Assembly: GCF_015356865.1 (NCBI RefSeq)
Contig: NZ_JAAFZA010000011.1
Span: forward strand, 1-64,000
Direction: 5' to 3'
DNA length: 64,000 nt
Origin: Catenulispora pinisilvae
Lineage (GTDB): Bacteria; Actinomycetota; Actinomycetes; Streptomycetales; Catenulisporaceae
Shown one piece after another: positions 9,444 through 16,716 of this stretch. The position numbers were made by a program, and so were the translations under genes. How positions within the stretch are numbered: position 1 is the first letter of the stretch; every line of letters begins with the position of its first letter. Under the pieces are notes generated by a model, which had not been told where the DNA came from, made no database searches, and saw only the letters and a program-made list of their open reading frames with translations.

Positions 9444-9487
9444 GTCGCACTTGAGACCATTCATGCGGCACGAGGAGTGAGTCGGCC

Positions 9488-9931
9488 ATGAACGACCAGG
9501 TACCCGTCACCACCCGGATCGCTGATCCGGCCCGCCTCCCGTTCGCGTACGCGGACGCGCTCAATGCCGGGGACGCCGACGCCGTCCTCGCGCTGTTCCA
9601 CCAGGACGCGACGATGCGCACCTTCAGTGGCGAAGTCCTCACCGACCGGGAGGCGCTGCGCGCTGAGACGCTCCAGTCGATCGCGGCCCGGGCGCGTCTG
9701 ACCAACAAGCCCAGGTCCACCCTGATCGGCGGCGACACGGCCCTGAGCATCGTCGATTGGGACCTTGAGGCGACGTTGCCGGACGGCACCCGGATCTCGC
9801 CGACCGGAACGACGACGGCCGTCGCCCGCCGGTCCGCCGACGGGTCGTGGCGGTTCGCCGTCCTCCACTGTCAAGGAACAGTCGGATCTCCCCAGTGGCG
9901 GACGACAGAGCCCTCCGCTGGTGGACGGTAG
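9488..9931 (+). CDS. SnoaL/NTF2-like fold protein
   Basis: A 147-residue protein of the SnoaL-like/DUF4440 type. The visible pattern is FAYADALNAGDADAVLALF, then an acidic-aromatic segment with FSGEVLTDREAL, then a C-terminal beta sheet ending SADGSWRFAVLHCQG. This matches the cone-shaped alpha+beta fold used by small ketosteroid-isomerase-like enzymes and ligand-binding proteins. GAGGAG lies about 10 bases before the ATG. It follows the TetR gene on the same strand by 44 bp and could be co-transcribed. Substrate and reaction are unknown. Confidence 0.75.
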   Translation: MNDQVPVTTRIADPARLPFAYADALNAGDADAVLALFHQDATMRTFSGEVLTDREALRAETLQSIAARARLTNKPRSTLIGGDTALSIVDWDLEATLPDGTRISPTGTTTAVARRSADGSWRFAVLHCQGTVGSPQWRTTEPSAGGR

Positions 9932-9987
9932 AAGTTGGACGGTAGAAGCCCTTACGCGGCCCGGGCGGATAGCTGAGCATAGGGCGC

Positions 9988-10908
9988 ATGCGTATCAGCC
10001 TTGGTGATGTATCCCTATGGTTCGACGTATCCGGGCCGTCAGTCATCCCGCAGGGGGACACGACGGTGGAGCGCCCGGTCCTGGTGGCTGTGCACGGCGG
10101 CCCCGGCCTGGATCACAGCACGGTGAAATCTGCCCTGGAGCCACTGGCCGAAGACTTTCAGATCCTGTACTTCGACCTGCGCGGCCATGGTCGTAGCGAT
10201 CAGAGCAGCGCAGAGTTCTGGAACCTGCGGACCTGGGCTGATGACCTGCGGCAGCTGTGTGACGCGCTCGGGCTGCGCAAGCCGGTCGTCCTCGGCAGCA
10301 GCTTCGGCGGGGACGTCGCGCTCACCTACGCGGCGCTGTTCCCTGATCACCCCGGCGGCGTCATCCTGGCCAACACCACCGGCGGCCGTAGGGACCGGCA
10401 GCGCGTCATCGAGGCGTTCGGCCGCCTCGGCGGCGACGAGGCAGCTGCCGTCATCCAGCGCATCTTCGCCGGGGACGCCGGGGACGCCGGGGACACCGAG
10501 AACGGCCAGGCTGAGTTCAACGGCCAGGCCGAGTTCAACCGAGTCTGCTACCCGCTCTACAGCGGCACACCGGGCTGGGCCGAGGAATCCCGCCAGTGGA
10601 TGGCCCGGACCGTCCGAAGCACGGACGTCGCAACGTCCTACGACTACGAGCGCGAGAACCGCATCTTCGATCCGTGGGGAGTGCTCAACGCCATCAGCTG
10701 CCCCATGCTGGTCCTCGCCGGCGAGGACGACCCCATCTGCCCGCTGCCCGTGGTCGAGGAACTGGCCAGTCGGCTGCCCGCGGAGAACACCCGCCTCGTG
10801 CGTCTTCCCGGCGCGCGCCACACCATCTTCCGCGACCGCCCGGACCTCGCGTTCCCAGCCGTAAGGAACTTCGTCTCCCAGATCTGGGAAAGCCAGTCCG
10901 GCCACTGA
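9988..10908 (+). CDS. Alpha/beta hydrolase (proline iminopeptidase-like)
   Basis: A 306-residue hydrolase. The oxyanion segment is HGGPGLDHS at residues 36-44, the nucleophile elbow GSSFGG has Ser105, and the likely acid and base are Asp248 (in AGEDDP) and His278 (in GARHTIF). The HGGPG motif is typical of the prolyl-iminopeptidase/epoxide-hydrolase branch. Residues about 162-183 contain two internal tandem repeats, encoded by three 9-bp copies at 10471-10497 and two 18-bp copies at 10501-10536. These lie in the cap domain, where a length change can be tolerated. The natural substrate is unknown. Confidence 0.88.
   Translation: MRISLGDVSLWFDVSGPSVIPQGDTTVERPVLVAVHGGPGLDHSTVKSALEPLAEDFQILYFDLRGHGRSDQSSAEFWNLRTWADDLRQLCDALGLRKPVVLGSSFGGDVALTYAALFPDHPGGVILANTTGGRRDRQRVIEAFGRLGGDEAAAVIQRIFAGDAGDAGDTENGQAEFNGQAEFNRVCYPLYSGTPGWAEESRQWMARTVRSTDVATSYDYERENRIFDPWGVLNAISCPMLVLAGEDDPICPLPVVEELASRLPAENTRLVRLPGARHTIFRDRPDLAFPAVRNFVSQIWESQSGH
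10471..10536 (+). repeat. In-frame tandem repeats in hydrolase cap region
   Basis: Three copies of GGGGACGCC (the last with one change) at 10471-10497 are followed by two 18-bp copies at 10501-10518 and 10519-10536. The two 18-bp copies differ at one base. Both arrays are multiples of three, so the frame is kept. Confidence 0.85.
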
Positions 10909-10915
10909 GCCCGCG

Positions 10916-11443
10916 TCACACCGGGAGCGACACCGGGGTGCCGAGTGCGGCGAGATTCGGAACTTGGTCGCTGAGGCCTGAGTCCGTGGCGGTGAAGCTG
11001 GAGGCGTCGAGCACCATCGTGATGACCGTGCCCTGCGGCGCTTTCGCACCCGGCGCAACGCTGCATGAGTCGCACACGAAAGGCGCCTTGCCCACCACCT
11101 CGATCGCCCAGACCGCTTCGCCGGGATCGGTGGCCACGACGTCTCCGCCCATGGCCAGGTTCGCGGCGCGCCGGGTACTACGCACCGCCTCGGCGGACCG
11201 CGCCACGCCGCCTTCCGCACTCGCCGCCGCGTCGGCCAGCCGCGCGAGCCGGGCAAGGGTCGCCGACGACACCGTTCCGTCGATCAACGCGGAGTCCGGG
11301 CCAGGGCTCGTGCTTGCCTTTGCGCCCGACGTGGTCGTGGCGGAGCCCGCTCCAGCCGATGCGCACCCTGCGGCCAGCGCCAACGCGGCCAGCGTCACAG
11401 CCGCCGAGGCAGCCGTCCTGGCCCGGTTCTCGCCCGATGTCAT
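10916..11443 (-). CDS. Small lipoprotein of unknown function
   Basis: A 175-residue protein with a lipoprotein signal peptide: a basic start, a hydrophobic Ala/Leu stretch and LALAAGC with the lipidated Cys near residue 26. The ATG at 11443 is chosen because GGGGGAG lies seven bases upstream and the signal peptide starts there; a much longer open frame upstream lacks coding character. The mature part starts with an Ala/Ser/Thr-rich linker, then a helical segment and a small domain with a CDSC pair. No family was recognised. It converges on the hydrolase gene with a 7-bp gap. Confidence 0.75.
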   Translation of the reverse strand: MTSGENRARTAASAAVTLAALALAAGCASAGAGSATTTSGAKASTSPGPDSALIDGTVSSATLARLARLADAAASAEGGVARSAEAVRSTRRAANLAMGGDVVATDPGEAVWAIEVVGKAPFVCDSCSVAPGAKAPQGTVITMVLDASSFTATDSGLSDQVPNLAALGTPVSLPV

Positions 11444-11780
11444 GTCTCCCCCTACGCCATTTGATTCGCCGCGGTCGACCGGCGAAGGTTGGACGTCGCG
11501 TACCGCCCGGGGGTTCCAGCGGGCCGCGGCACCGACGCCGCCGCGCATGTAGGGACCCGAGATAGATGAGCAGCGCGCCCTACGTCTCCTCAATAGTTGA
11601 GCAGAGTTCAGACGGGGCTGGTCATGGTAGTCGAGCAATGGCCCCAACCCACACCCCGCTGAAATCCGTAGCGCACGCGTGGCACCACAGTGCGTCGGCC
11701 GGGGCAAGGCAGGAGTAGATAGCACTACTATTCTCAGGCCTCTCAGTTGCCTTGGTGGGGGCCGGACGGAGCGGGGCGGG
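11444..11780. other. Divergent intergenic region, no gene seen
   Basis: This 337-bp stretch between the divergently transcribed lipoprotein and kinase genes shows no convincing coding sequence. It holds the small palindrome CTCAA-TAG-TTGAG at 11589-11601 and an AT-richer segment around 11718-11742 just before the kinase. Both could be promoter or operator elements, but no recognised motif supports that. Confidence 0.4.
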
Positions 11781-13718
11781 ATGATGGAGAACAGCCGGTT
11801 CGAAACGCTGGACGCCAGTGATCTTCCCGGGGTGGCCGGGTACACGTTCCGGGCACGGATCGGTGTCGGTGGGATGGGGCGCGTGTACTTGTCCTTCACA
11901 CCGGGCGGGCGTGCCGTCGCCGTGAAGGTCGTGCGGCCCGACTATGCGGCCGACGGGGAGTTCCGGCGGCGGTTCAAGCTCGAAGTCTCCGCCGCGCGCA
12001 GCGTCGAGGGGTTCTACACCGCCCCTGTCGTCGACGCCGATCCCGAGGGGCCGGTGCCGTGGCTCGCCACCGCCTACATCCCCGGTCCGTCCCTGGCCGA
12101 CGCCGTGCGGCGGCACGGTCCGCTCCCCGAGCAGGCCGTCTTCCGGCTGCTGGCCGGGGTTGCCGAAGGGCTGAAGGCGGTGCACGCCCGCGGGCTCGTC
12201 CACCGTGATCTGAAGCCCGCCAACGTCCTACTCGCCGCCGACGGGCCGCGCGTCATCGACTTCGGGATCGCACACGCCGTCGACGCCACCACCGCCAGCC
12301 TCACCGTGAAGCGGATGGGTACGCCCGCCTACATGGCTCCCGAACAGGTGCTCGGCAGGGAGGTGGGGACCCCCGCCGACGTCTTCGCACTCGGCGGGCT
12401 CATGTACTTCGCCGCCACCGGCCGGACCGCGTTCGGCGAAGGGCTGGCCGTGTTCCACCGGATCACCGATCTCGCACCCGATCTCCAGGACTGCCCCACC
12501 GATCTCGGGCCGATCATTGAGCGCTGCCTCGCCAAGGAAGCCGGCGCACGTCCCACGCTCGACGAGGTCATCACGCTGGTACGCGACCAGTTCGCCGAGA
12601 AGACGCTCGCGCACACCTCGTCGTGGCTGCCGCAGACTGTCGTGGCTGAGTTCGCCTTGTACGACGTCGCAGCGGCTCCGGCGATCGGCGGAACGGATCC
12701 GGGACCTACGGCGCAACCCGGTCCGGCCGTCAGGTCCCCGGGCGTGTCCAGGCCGCCCGCTGCCGACCGGCCGCCACTTCCCCCGACACAGATCGCCTCA
12801 GATGCCACGCAGGACGGATCGCCGTTCGCAAGACCGGCGCCGTACCCACAAACGGGACAGCCAGGACAGCAGAACGAGCCGTACTACCAGTACGGACCAC
12901 CCGCCCCTCCACCGACGGGAACCAACCCGGCCATGGCGGTGATGGCCACGGTCGGCGTTCTGGCCCTGGTCATCGCGGTCGTACTCGGCGTGACGCAGCC
13001 CTGGAAGCACACGTCCTCCGACAACACCGGCCAGACATCGAATGAATCGACTACCAGCACCACCACCACGACTCCCTACGTGCCCCCGACGACGTCCGAG
13101 TACGTGCCCCCGACGACGTCCGAGTACGTCCCGCCGACGACCGACTACCTCACAACGACCACCCCCGCGTTCAGCTGGAGCAACCTGAACGAGGCGGCGT
13201 CGGACACGACACCGCAAACCGCCGAAGCCGTGCTCCCTGAGACCTTCACGGATTCCGACGGCCGCGTCTACAAGCAGCAGGGCGCCGGCGCAGACCCCTG
13301 CGTAGAGAACTCGCAGACCTCGTCAGTGCAGAATCTGCTCAGCTCGAACCACTGCTCCGCCATGGTCGACGGCAGCTACACCAACGATGCCGGCACCATC
13401 TTGATCAGCATCGAGGTCATCGTCTTCCCCGACGCGACGACCGCCTCGAGCGTCGAGTCCCAACTCGCCAACACCAAAAGCGGCGATCTGGGATTCTGGT
13501 GCCCGAAGACCGGCACCGGCGCGTCGGTATGCGACAACGGCACCAACGGCGCGATGAGCCGCGGAAACGTCCGGGCGGACTATCGCTATGTCGTCAACTC
13601 CGATGCGGTTTACATCGACTTGGCCGCCAGCGGCAACGATACTGCGTTGCAGAACGGGGCGCAGATGGCGGCGAAGTCCGCCGGTCCCGAGGTCTACTGG
13701 AGCGGGCGAAGCAGTTGA
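11781..13718 (+). CDS. Transmembrane Ser/Thr protein kinase (PknB-like)
   Basis: A 645-residue receptor-type kinase. The cytoplasmic kinase domain covers about residues 20-280, with glycine loop GVGGMGRVY (28-36), Lys49, Glu68, catalytic loop HRDLKPANV (141-149), DFG (160-162) and APE (186-188). A Pro/Gln-rich juxtamembrane segment leads to one membrane helix at about 385-408. Outside the cell come a Thr/Ser/Pro linker with three copies of YVPPTTSE-like units and a domain of about 170 residues with several Cys, not PASTA. The ATG at 11781 follows GGGGCGGG; an upstream frame extension has no coding look. The family phosphorylates cell-division and envelope targets; the signal sensed here is unknown. 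Confidence 0.9.
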   Translation: MMENSRFETLDASDLPGVAGYTFRARIGVGGMGRVYLSFTPGGRAVAVKVVRPDYAADGEFRRRFKLEVSAARSVEGFYTAPVVDADPEGPVPWLATAYIPGPSLADAVRRHGPLPEQAVFRLLAGVAEGLKAVHARGLVHRDLKPANVLLAADGPRVIDFGIAHAVDATTASLTVKRMGTPAYMAPEQVLGREVGTPADVFALGGLMYFAATGRTAFGEGLAVFHRITDLAPDLQDCPTDLGPIIERCLAKEAGARPTLDEVITLVRDQFAEKTLAHTSSWLPQTVVAEFALYDVAAAPAIGGTDPGPTAQPGPAVRSPGVSRPPAADRPPLPPTQIASDATQDGSPFARPAPYPQTGQPGQQNEPYYQYGPPAPPPTGTNPAMAVMATVGVLALVIAVVLGVTQPWKHTSSDNTGQTSNESTTSTTTTTPYVPPTTSEYVPPTTSEYVPPTTDYLTTTTPAFSWSNLNEAASDTTPQTAEAVLPETFTDSDGRVYKQQGAGADPCVENSQTSSVQNLLSSNHCSAMVDGSYTNDAGTILISIEVIVFPDATTASSVESQLANTKSGDLGFWCPKTGTGASVCDNGTNGAMSRGNVRADYRYVVNSDAVYIDLAASGNDTALQNGAQMAAKSAGPEVYWSGRSS

Positions 13719-14071
13719 GACTTCAGCTCACCTGTCAGTGCCGAATACTGCACCCTACCTGGTGAAGCGACGCTTTGGACCCGTGCTGTCCGCCGCCGAG
13801 ACGACATGTTGCCGATGGCCTTGCTCACGACGTCGCAGATACCCAGCCGGCAAGCGACCCTCAGCCCCGACCGCGCTCAGCACACCAGTAGAAACCCGAG
13901 TGATGCTTCTGGCCAGCCCGATTCCGCACCGTGCGCCACGGTGCCGACCGCACCACGTAGGTGGAATCAGTCACGCACACGTTTGAAAGTGCTGAGATAC
14001 CGCGCACTGCTGACTCACTGCTGAGATACACGCTCGATTGCCAACCTAAAGCCGATCCCTACAGCGCACCG
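13719..14071. other. Intergenic region between converging genes, nothing recognised
   Basis: This 353-bp gap lies between the kinase stop and the dnaB stop. Several short open frames cross it but none has a plausible ribosome binding site or recognisable product. The element CTGAGATAC occurs twice (around 13990 and 14020). No strong terminator hairpin was seen. Confidence 0.4.
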
Positions 14072-16366
14072 TCAGCTCTGCGCCATATCCACGAACCGCG
14101 AGTAGTGCCCCTGGAAAGCGACCGTGATGTTCGCGGTCGGACCGTTACGGTGCTTGGCCACGATCAGGTCCGCCTCGCCCGCGCGCGGTGACTCCCGCTC
14201 GTAGGCGTCCTCGCGGTGCAGCAGGATGATGACGTCCGCGTCCTGCTCCAGTGAGCCGGACTCGCGCAGGTCGCTCATCATCGGGCGCTTGTCGGTGCGC
14301 TGCTCGGGGCCGCGGTTCAGCTGGCTGATGGCGATGACCGGGACTTCGAGTTCCTTGGCCAGCAGCTTCAGTGACCGTGAGATCTCCGACACCTCCTGCT
14401 GGCGGTTGTCGGGGCGCTTGGAGTTCGCGGCGCTGTGCTGCATCAGCTGCATGTAGTCGATGATCACCAGCTGGAGGCCGTGCCGCTGCTTCAGCCGCCG
14501 GGCCTTGGCCCGGATCTCCATCATCGACATGTTCGGCGAGTCGTCGATGAACAGCGGCGCCTCCGACACCGGGCCCATCCGTCGTGCCAGCCGGGCCCAG
14601 TCCTCGTCGGTCATGGTGCCGCTGCGCATGTGGTGCAGCGCCACCCGGGCCTCGGCCGAGAGCAGGCGCATGATGATCTCGTTGCGGCCCATCTCGAGGG
14701 AGAAGATGACGCTGGTCAGGCCGTTCTTGATGGAGCAGCTGCGAGCGAGGTCCAGGCCGAGGGTGGAGTTGTGGGTCGGGATCCACGAGTGGCCGGCCAG
14801 GTAGAGGTGGTCGTCGTTGTCGACCTCGACGCACCGCACCGGCACCGAGTCGATCCGCCGAACGGCGGTGATGTACCGCTGCCGGGTCGTCGGGTGGTCC
14901 CGCGTGGTCTGCCGCACCAGTTTGCGGGTGAGGCGGAACACCGGGTCGGCCGGGGTGAACGTGACGGTGTGGGCCGTCGTAGTCGTTCCGGAAAGGACGG
15001 CCTGGTAGCCGAGGCTGAGGATCAGCTCGTGGGTGTCGAGGGCCAGCCGCCGGTTCGTGACCGAGAACCGCACGGTCCCGGTGCGGTCGACGGACCCGTT
15101 GCTGTCCAGCAGCCCGGCGAGCAGCGCACGCCGCTGCCGTACAGAGGCCCGCAAGTACGCCGCCGGGATGTGCTTGCCGTCGAGTCCGTCGAGTCCGTCG
15201 AGTCCATGCGCGGCGTCCGAGTGTCCGGCGTCCGAGTGTCCGCCACCCAGCAACACGCCGAGGGCGTACGGCGACAACGGCAGGTCCGCCTCCGGCAGCT
15301 CCACCGCCGAGGCCACCGGCACCGAGTGGTTCAGTCGCCGGTCGGCCGTCTCGCAGCGCAGGGTCCCGGCGATCTCCTCGGTGGTCTTCACCGAACCGGT
15401 CGCGCGAGGCGGAGGTGGGCCGCCGGCGCCGACCAGCGCCCCCTGGGCGGCCCGCTGTGACGCCCGGGTCTCGGTGAACCACTGGTGCTGCCCGTCGGCG
15501 GCGATGACCGAGCCGTCGGAGAACTCGACCTCGTAGCAGGGCCGGTCGGTCATGACCTCGGTGGCGGCGATAACGCGGGTGGGCCGACCGTCGGCACCGA
15601 GCAGCAGGTCGCCGACGTGTACCTCGCCCATCGTGGTCCAGCCGCTCGGGGTCGGCAGCGGGGTGTCCAGCGCCAGCGCCTTTCCGATGGCCGGACGCGC
15701 CGCGATGATCACCATCTGCCCCGGGTGCAGCCCGTTGGTCAGCGCGTCCAAGTCATGGAACCCGGTCGGGACGCCGGTCATCTGGCCCGAGCGGTTGGAG
15801 ATCGACTCGATCTCGTCGAGCGCGCCCTCCATGGCGTCGGCCAGCGGGATGTAGTCCTCGCTGGTGCGGGCCTCGGTGACGTTGTACATCTCCTGCTGCG
15901 CGGCGTCGACGATCTGCTCGACGTCGCTGCCGTCGGTGCTGTACCCCATCTGGACGATGCGGGTGCCCGCCTCGACCAGCCGGCGCAGGACCGCGCGCTC
16001 CTTGACGATCTCGGCGTAGTAGCCGGCGTTGGCCGCGGTGGGGACCGAGTTGATCAGGGTGTGCAGATAGGGCGCCCCGCCGACGCGGTTGATGTCACCC
16101 TTCTTGGTGAGCAGGGCCGCGACGGTCACCGGGTCGGCCGGCTCGCCGCGGCCGTAGAGCTCCAGGATCGAGGCGAAGACCAGCTCGTGGGCCGGCTTGT
16201 AGAAGTCGATGGCCTTGATGACCTCGATGACCTCGGCGATCGCGTCCTTGGACAGCAGCATGCCGCCCAGCACCGACTGCTCCGCCGGGATGTCCTGCGG
16301 CGGGGTCCGCTCGAAGCCGCCCTGGTAGGCCTCGTCCGCGGTGTACGGCAGGTCGTCGATGCTCAT
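14072..16366 (-). CDS. dnaB: Replicative DNA helicase DnaB, interrupted by an intein
   Basis: A 764-codon gene for the hexameric replication-fork helicase. Residues 1-229 and 534-764 form an ordinary DnaB of 460 residues: the N-terminal primase-interacting domain starts around DIPAEQSVLGGMLL, and the RecA-like ATPase follows. Walker A (ARPAIGKST) is split by the intein after Lys229. Walker B (LVIIDYMQLM) and the motif ISQLNRGPEQR lie in the second extein. Protein splicing is therefore needed for an active helicase. GGGAGG lies seven bases before the ATG. The rpsF-ssb-rpsR-rplI block nearby on the same strand is the usual actinobacterial context. A cluster of DnaA-box-like sites lies just upstream. 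Confidence 0.97.
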   Translation of the reverse strand: MSIDDLPYTADEAYQGGFERTPPQDIPAEQSVLGGMLLSKDAIAEVIEVIKAIDFYKPAHELVFASILELYGRGEPADPVTVAALLTKKGDINRVGGAPYLHTLINSVPTAANAGYYAEIVKERAVLRRLVEAGTRIVQMGYSTDGSDVEQIVDAAQQEMYNVTEARTSEDYIPLADAMEGALDEIESISNRSGQMTGVPTGFHDLDALTNGLHPGQMVIIAARPAIGKALALDTPLPTPSGWTTMGEVHVGDLLLGADGRPTRVIAATEVMTDRPCYEVEFSDGSVIAADGQHQWFTETRASQRAAQGALVGAGGPPPPRATGSVKTTEEIAGTLRCETADRRLNHSVPVASAVELPEADLPLSPYALGVLLGGGHSDAGHSDAAHGLDGLDGLDGKHIPAAYLRASVRQRRALLAGLLDSNGSVDRTGTVRFSVTNRRLALDTHELILSLGYQAVLSGTTTTAHTVTFTPADPVFRLTRKLVRQTTRDHPTTRQRYITAVRRIDSVPVRCVEVDNDDHLYLAGHSWIPTHNSTLGLDLARSCSIKNGLTSVIFSLEMGRNEIIMRLLSAEARVALHHMRSGTMTDEDWARLARRMGPVSEAPLFIDDSPNMSMMEIRAKARRLKQRHGLQLVIIDYMQLMQHSAANSKRPDNRQQEVSEISRSLKLLAKELEVPVIAISQLNRGPEQRTDKRPMMSDLRESGSLEQDADVIILLHREDAYERESPRAGEADLIVAKHRNGPTANITVAFQGHYSRFVDMAQS
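14768..15679 (-). other. Class 3 intein in DnaB with decayed LAGLIDADG endonuclease
   Basis: Codons 230-533 of dnaB (304 residues) interrupt Walker A between Lys and Ser. The intein starts with Ala, not Cys or Ser, and ends HN before Ser+1. Block A reads DTPLPTPSGWTTMGEVHVGD. The three class 3 markers are present: Trp at block B position 12 (in GQHQW), Cys at block F position 4 (in VRCVEV) and Thr at block G position 5 (in IPTHN). The middle holds remnants of a homing endonuclease, YALGVLLGGGHS and LLAGLLDSNGSV. Gly and Asn stand where the two catalytic Asp residues of LAGLIDADG enzymes are expected, so nuclease activity is probably lost. Splicing looks intact; that is inference. Confidence 0.92.
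15179..15242 (-). repeat. Tandem repeats inside the intein endonuclease region
   Basis: Three copies of the 9-mer GTCGAGTCC (15179-15205, plus strand) are followed by two copies of the 15-mer GCGTCCGAGTGTCCG (15213-15227 and 15228-15242). They encode GLDGLDGLDG and a duplicated GHSDA segment directly after the first LAGLIDADG motif. This looks like slippage expansion in a domain no longer under selection. Confidence 0.85.
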
Positions 16367-16486
16367 GTCCCGCCTCCCTTGCCCGCATCACCACACCCGC
16401 GAAACCATCGCCTTCTTTTGTACGCGACGGGTCCGACAGGGCCGAAGCCTCCACGGTACGGAACCGCGCCCCGCGGGTCGAGGCGG

Positions 16487-16660
16487 CCGTCCACACCCCC
16501 TGTGGATAACCTGTGGAAAACCCGGGGATCGCTGTGGAGACACGCCGGTGAGCCTGGGGACAGAGTGTGGAAGGCCGCTGTGAATAATCCGACCATCGAC
16601 CGATCGTGAAGCCCTGACGTGCACGGGAGCGTCGCCGGTTCGTCCACCGGCTGTGGACGA
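16487..16660. promoter_or_regulatory. Cluster of DnaA-box-like sites upstream of dnaB
   Basis: Within 174 bp there are seven matches to the DnaA-box core: TGTGGATAA at 16501 (exact E. coli-type box on the complementary strand), TGTGGAAAA at 16512, TGTGGAGAC at 16533, TGTGGAAGG at 16566, TGTGAATAA at 16579, TGTGGACGA at 16652 and CCGTCCACA at 16487. Six share one orientation. The AT-rich palindrome GAAAATTTTC follows at 16659-16668, in a region otherwise almost devoid of A/T runs. The region lies between dnaB and the next gene. DnaA control of dnaB is the simplest reading. The rest of the 350-bp gap (16367-16716) shows no gene. Confidence 0.6.
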
Positions 16661-16716
16661 AAATTTTCCTGGAAGAATCTTGCTCAGAGCCCAGGCCTTT
16701 GCTAGACAGCGGGCCG

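Noticed and set aside
13719-14071. Possible transposase remnant between kinase and dnaB
   Set aside because: No terminal inverted repeats, target duplications or transposase motifs could be found in any frame.
15179-15242. Possible CRISPR-like array
   Set aside because: The units are 9 and 15 bp without spacers and lie inside a coding frame; they are simple tandem repeats.
16487-16668. Chromosomal origin oriC
   Set aside because: dnaA and dnaN are not adjacent, and the box number is well below that of actinobacterial origins; only a DnaA-responsive region is supported.
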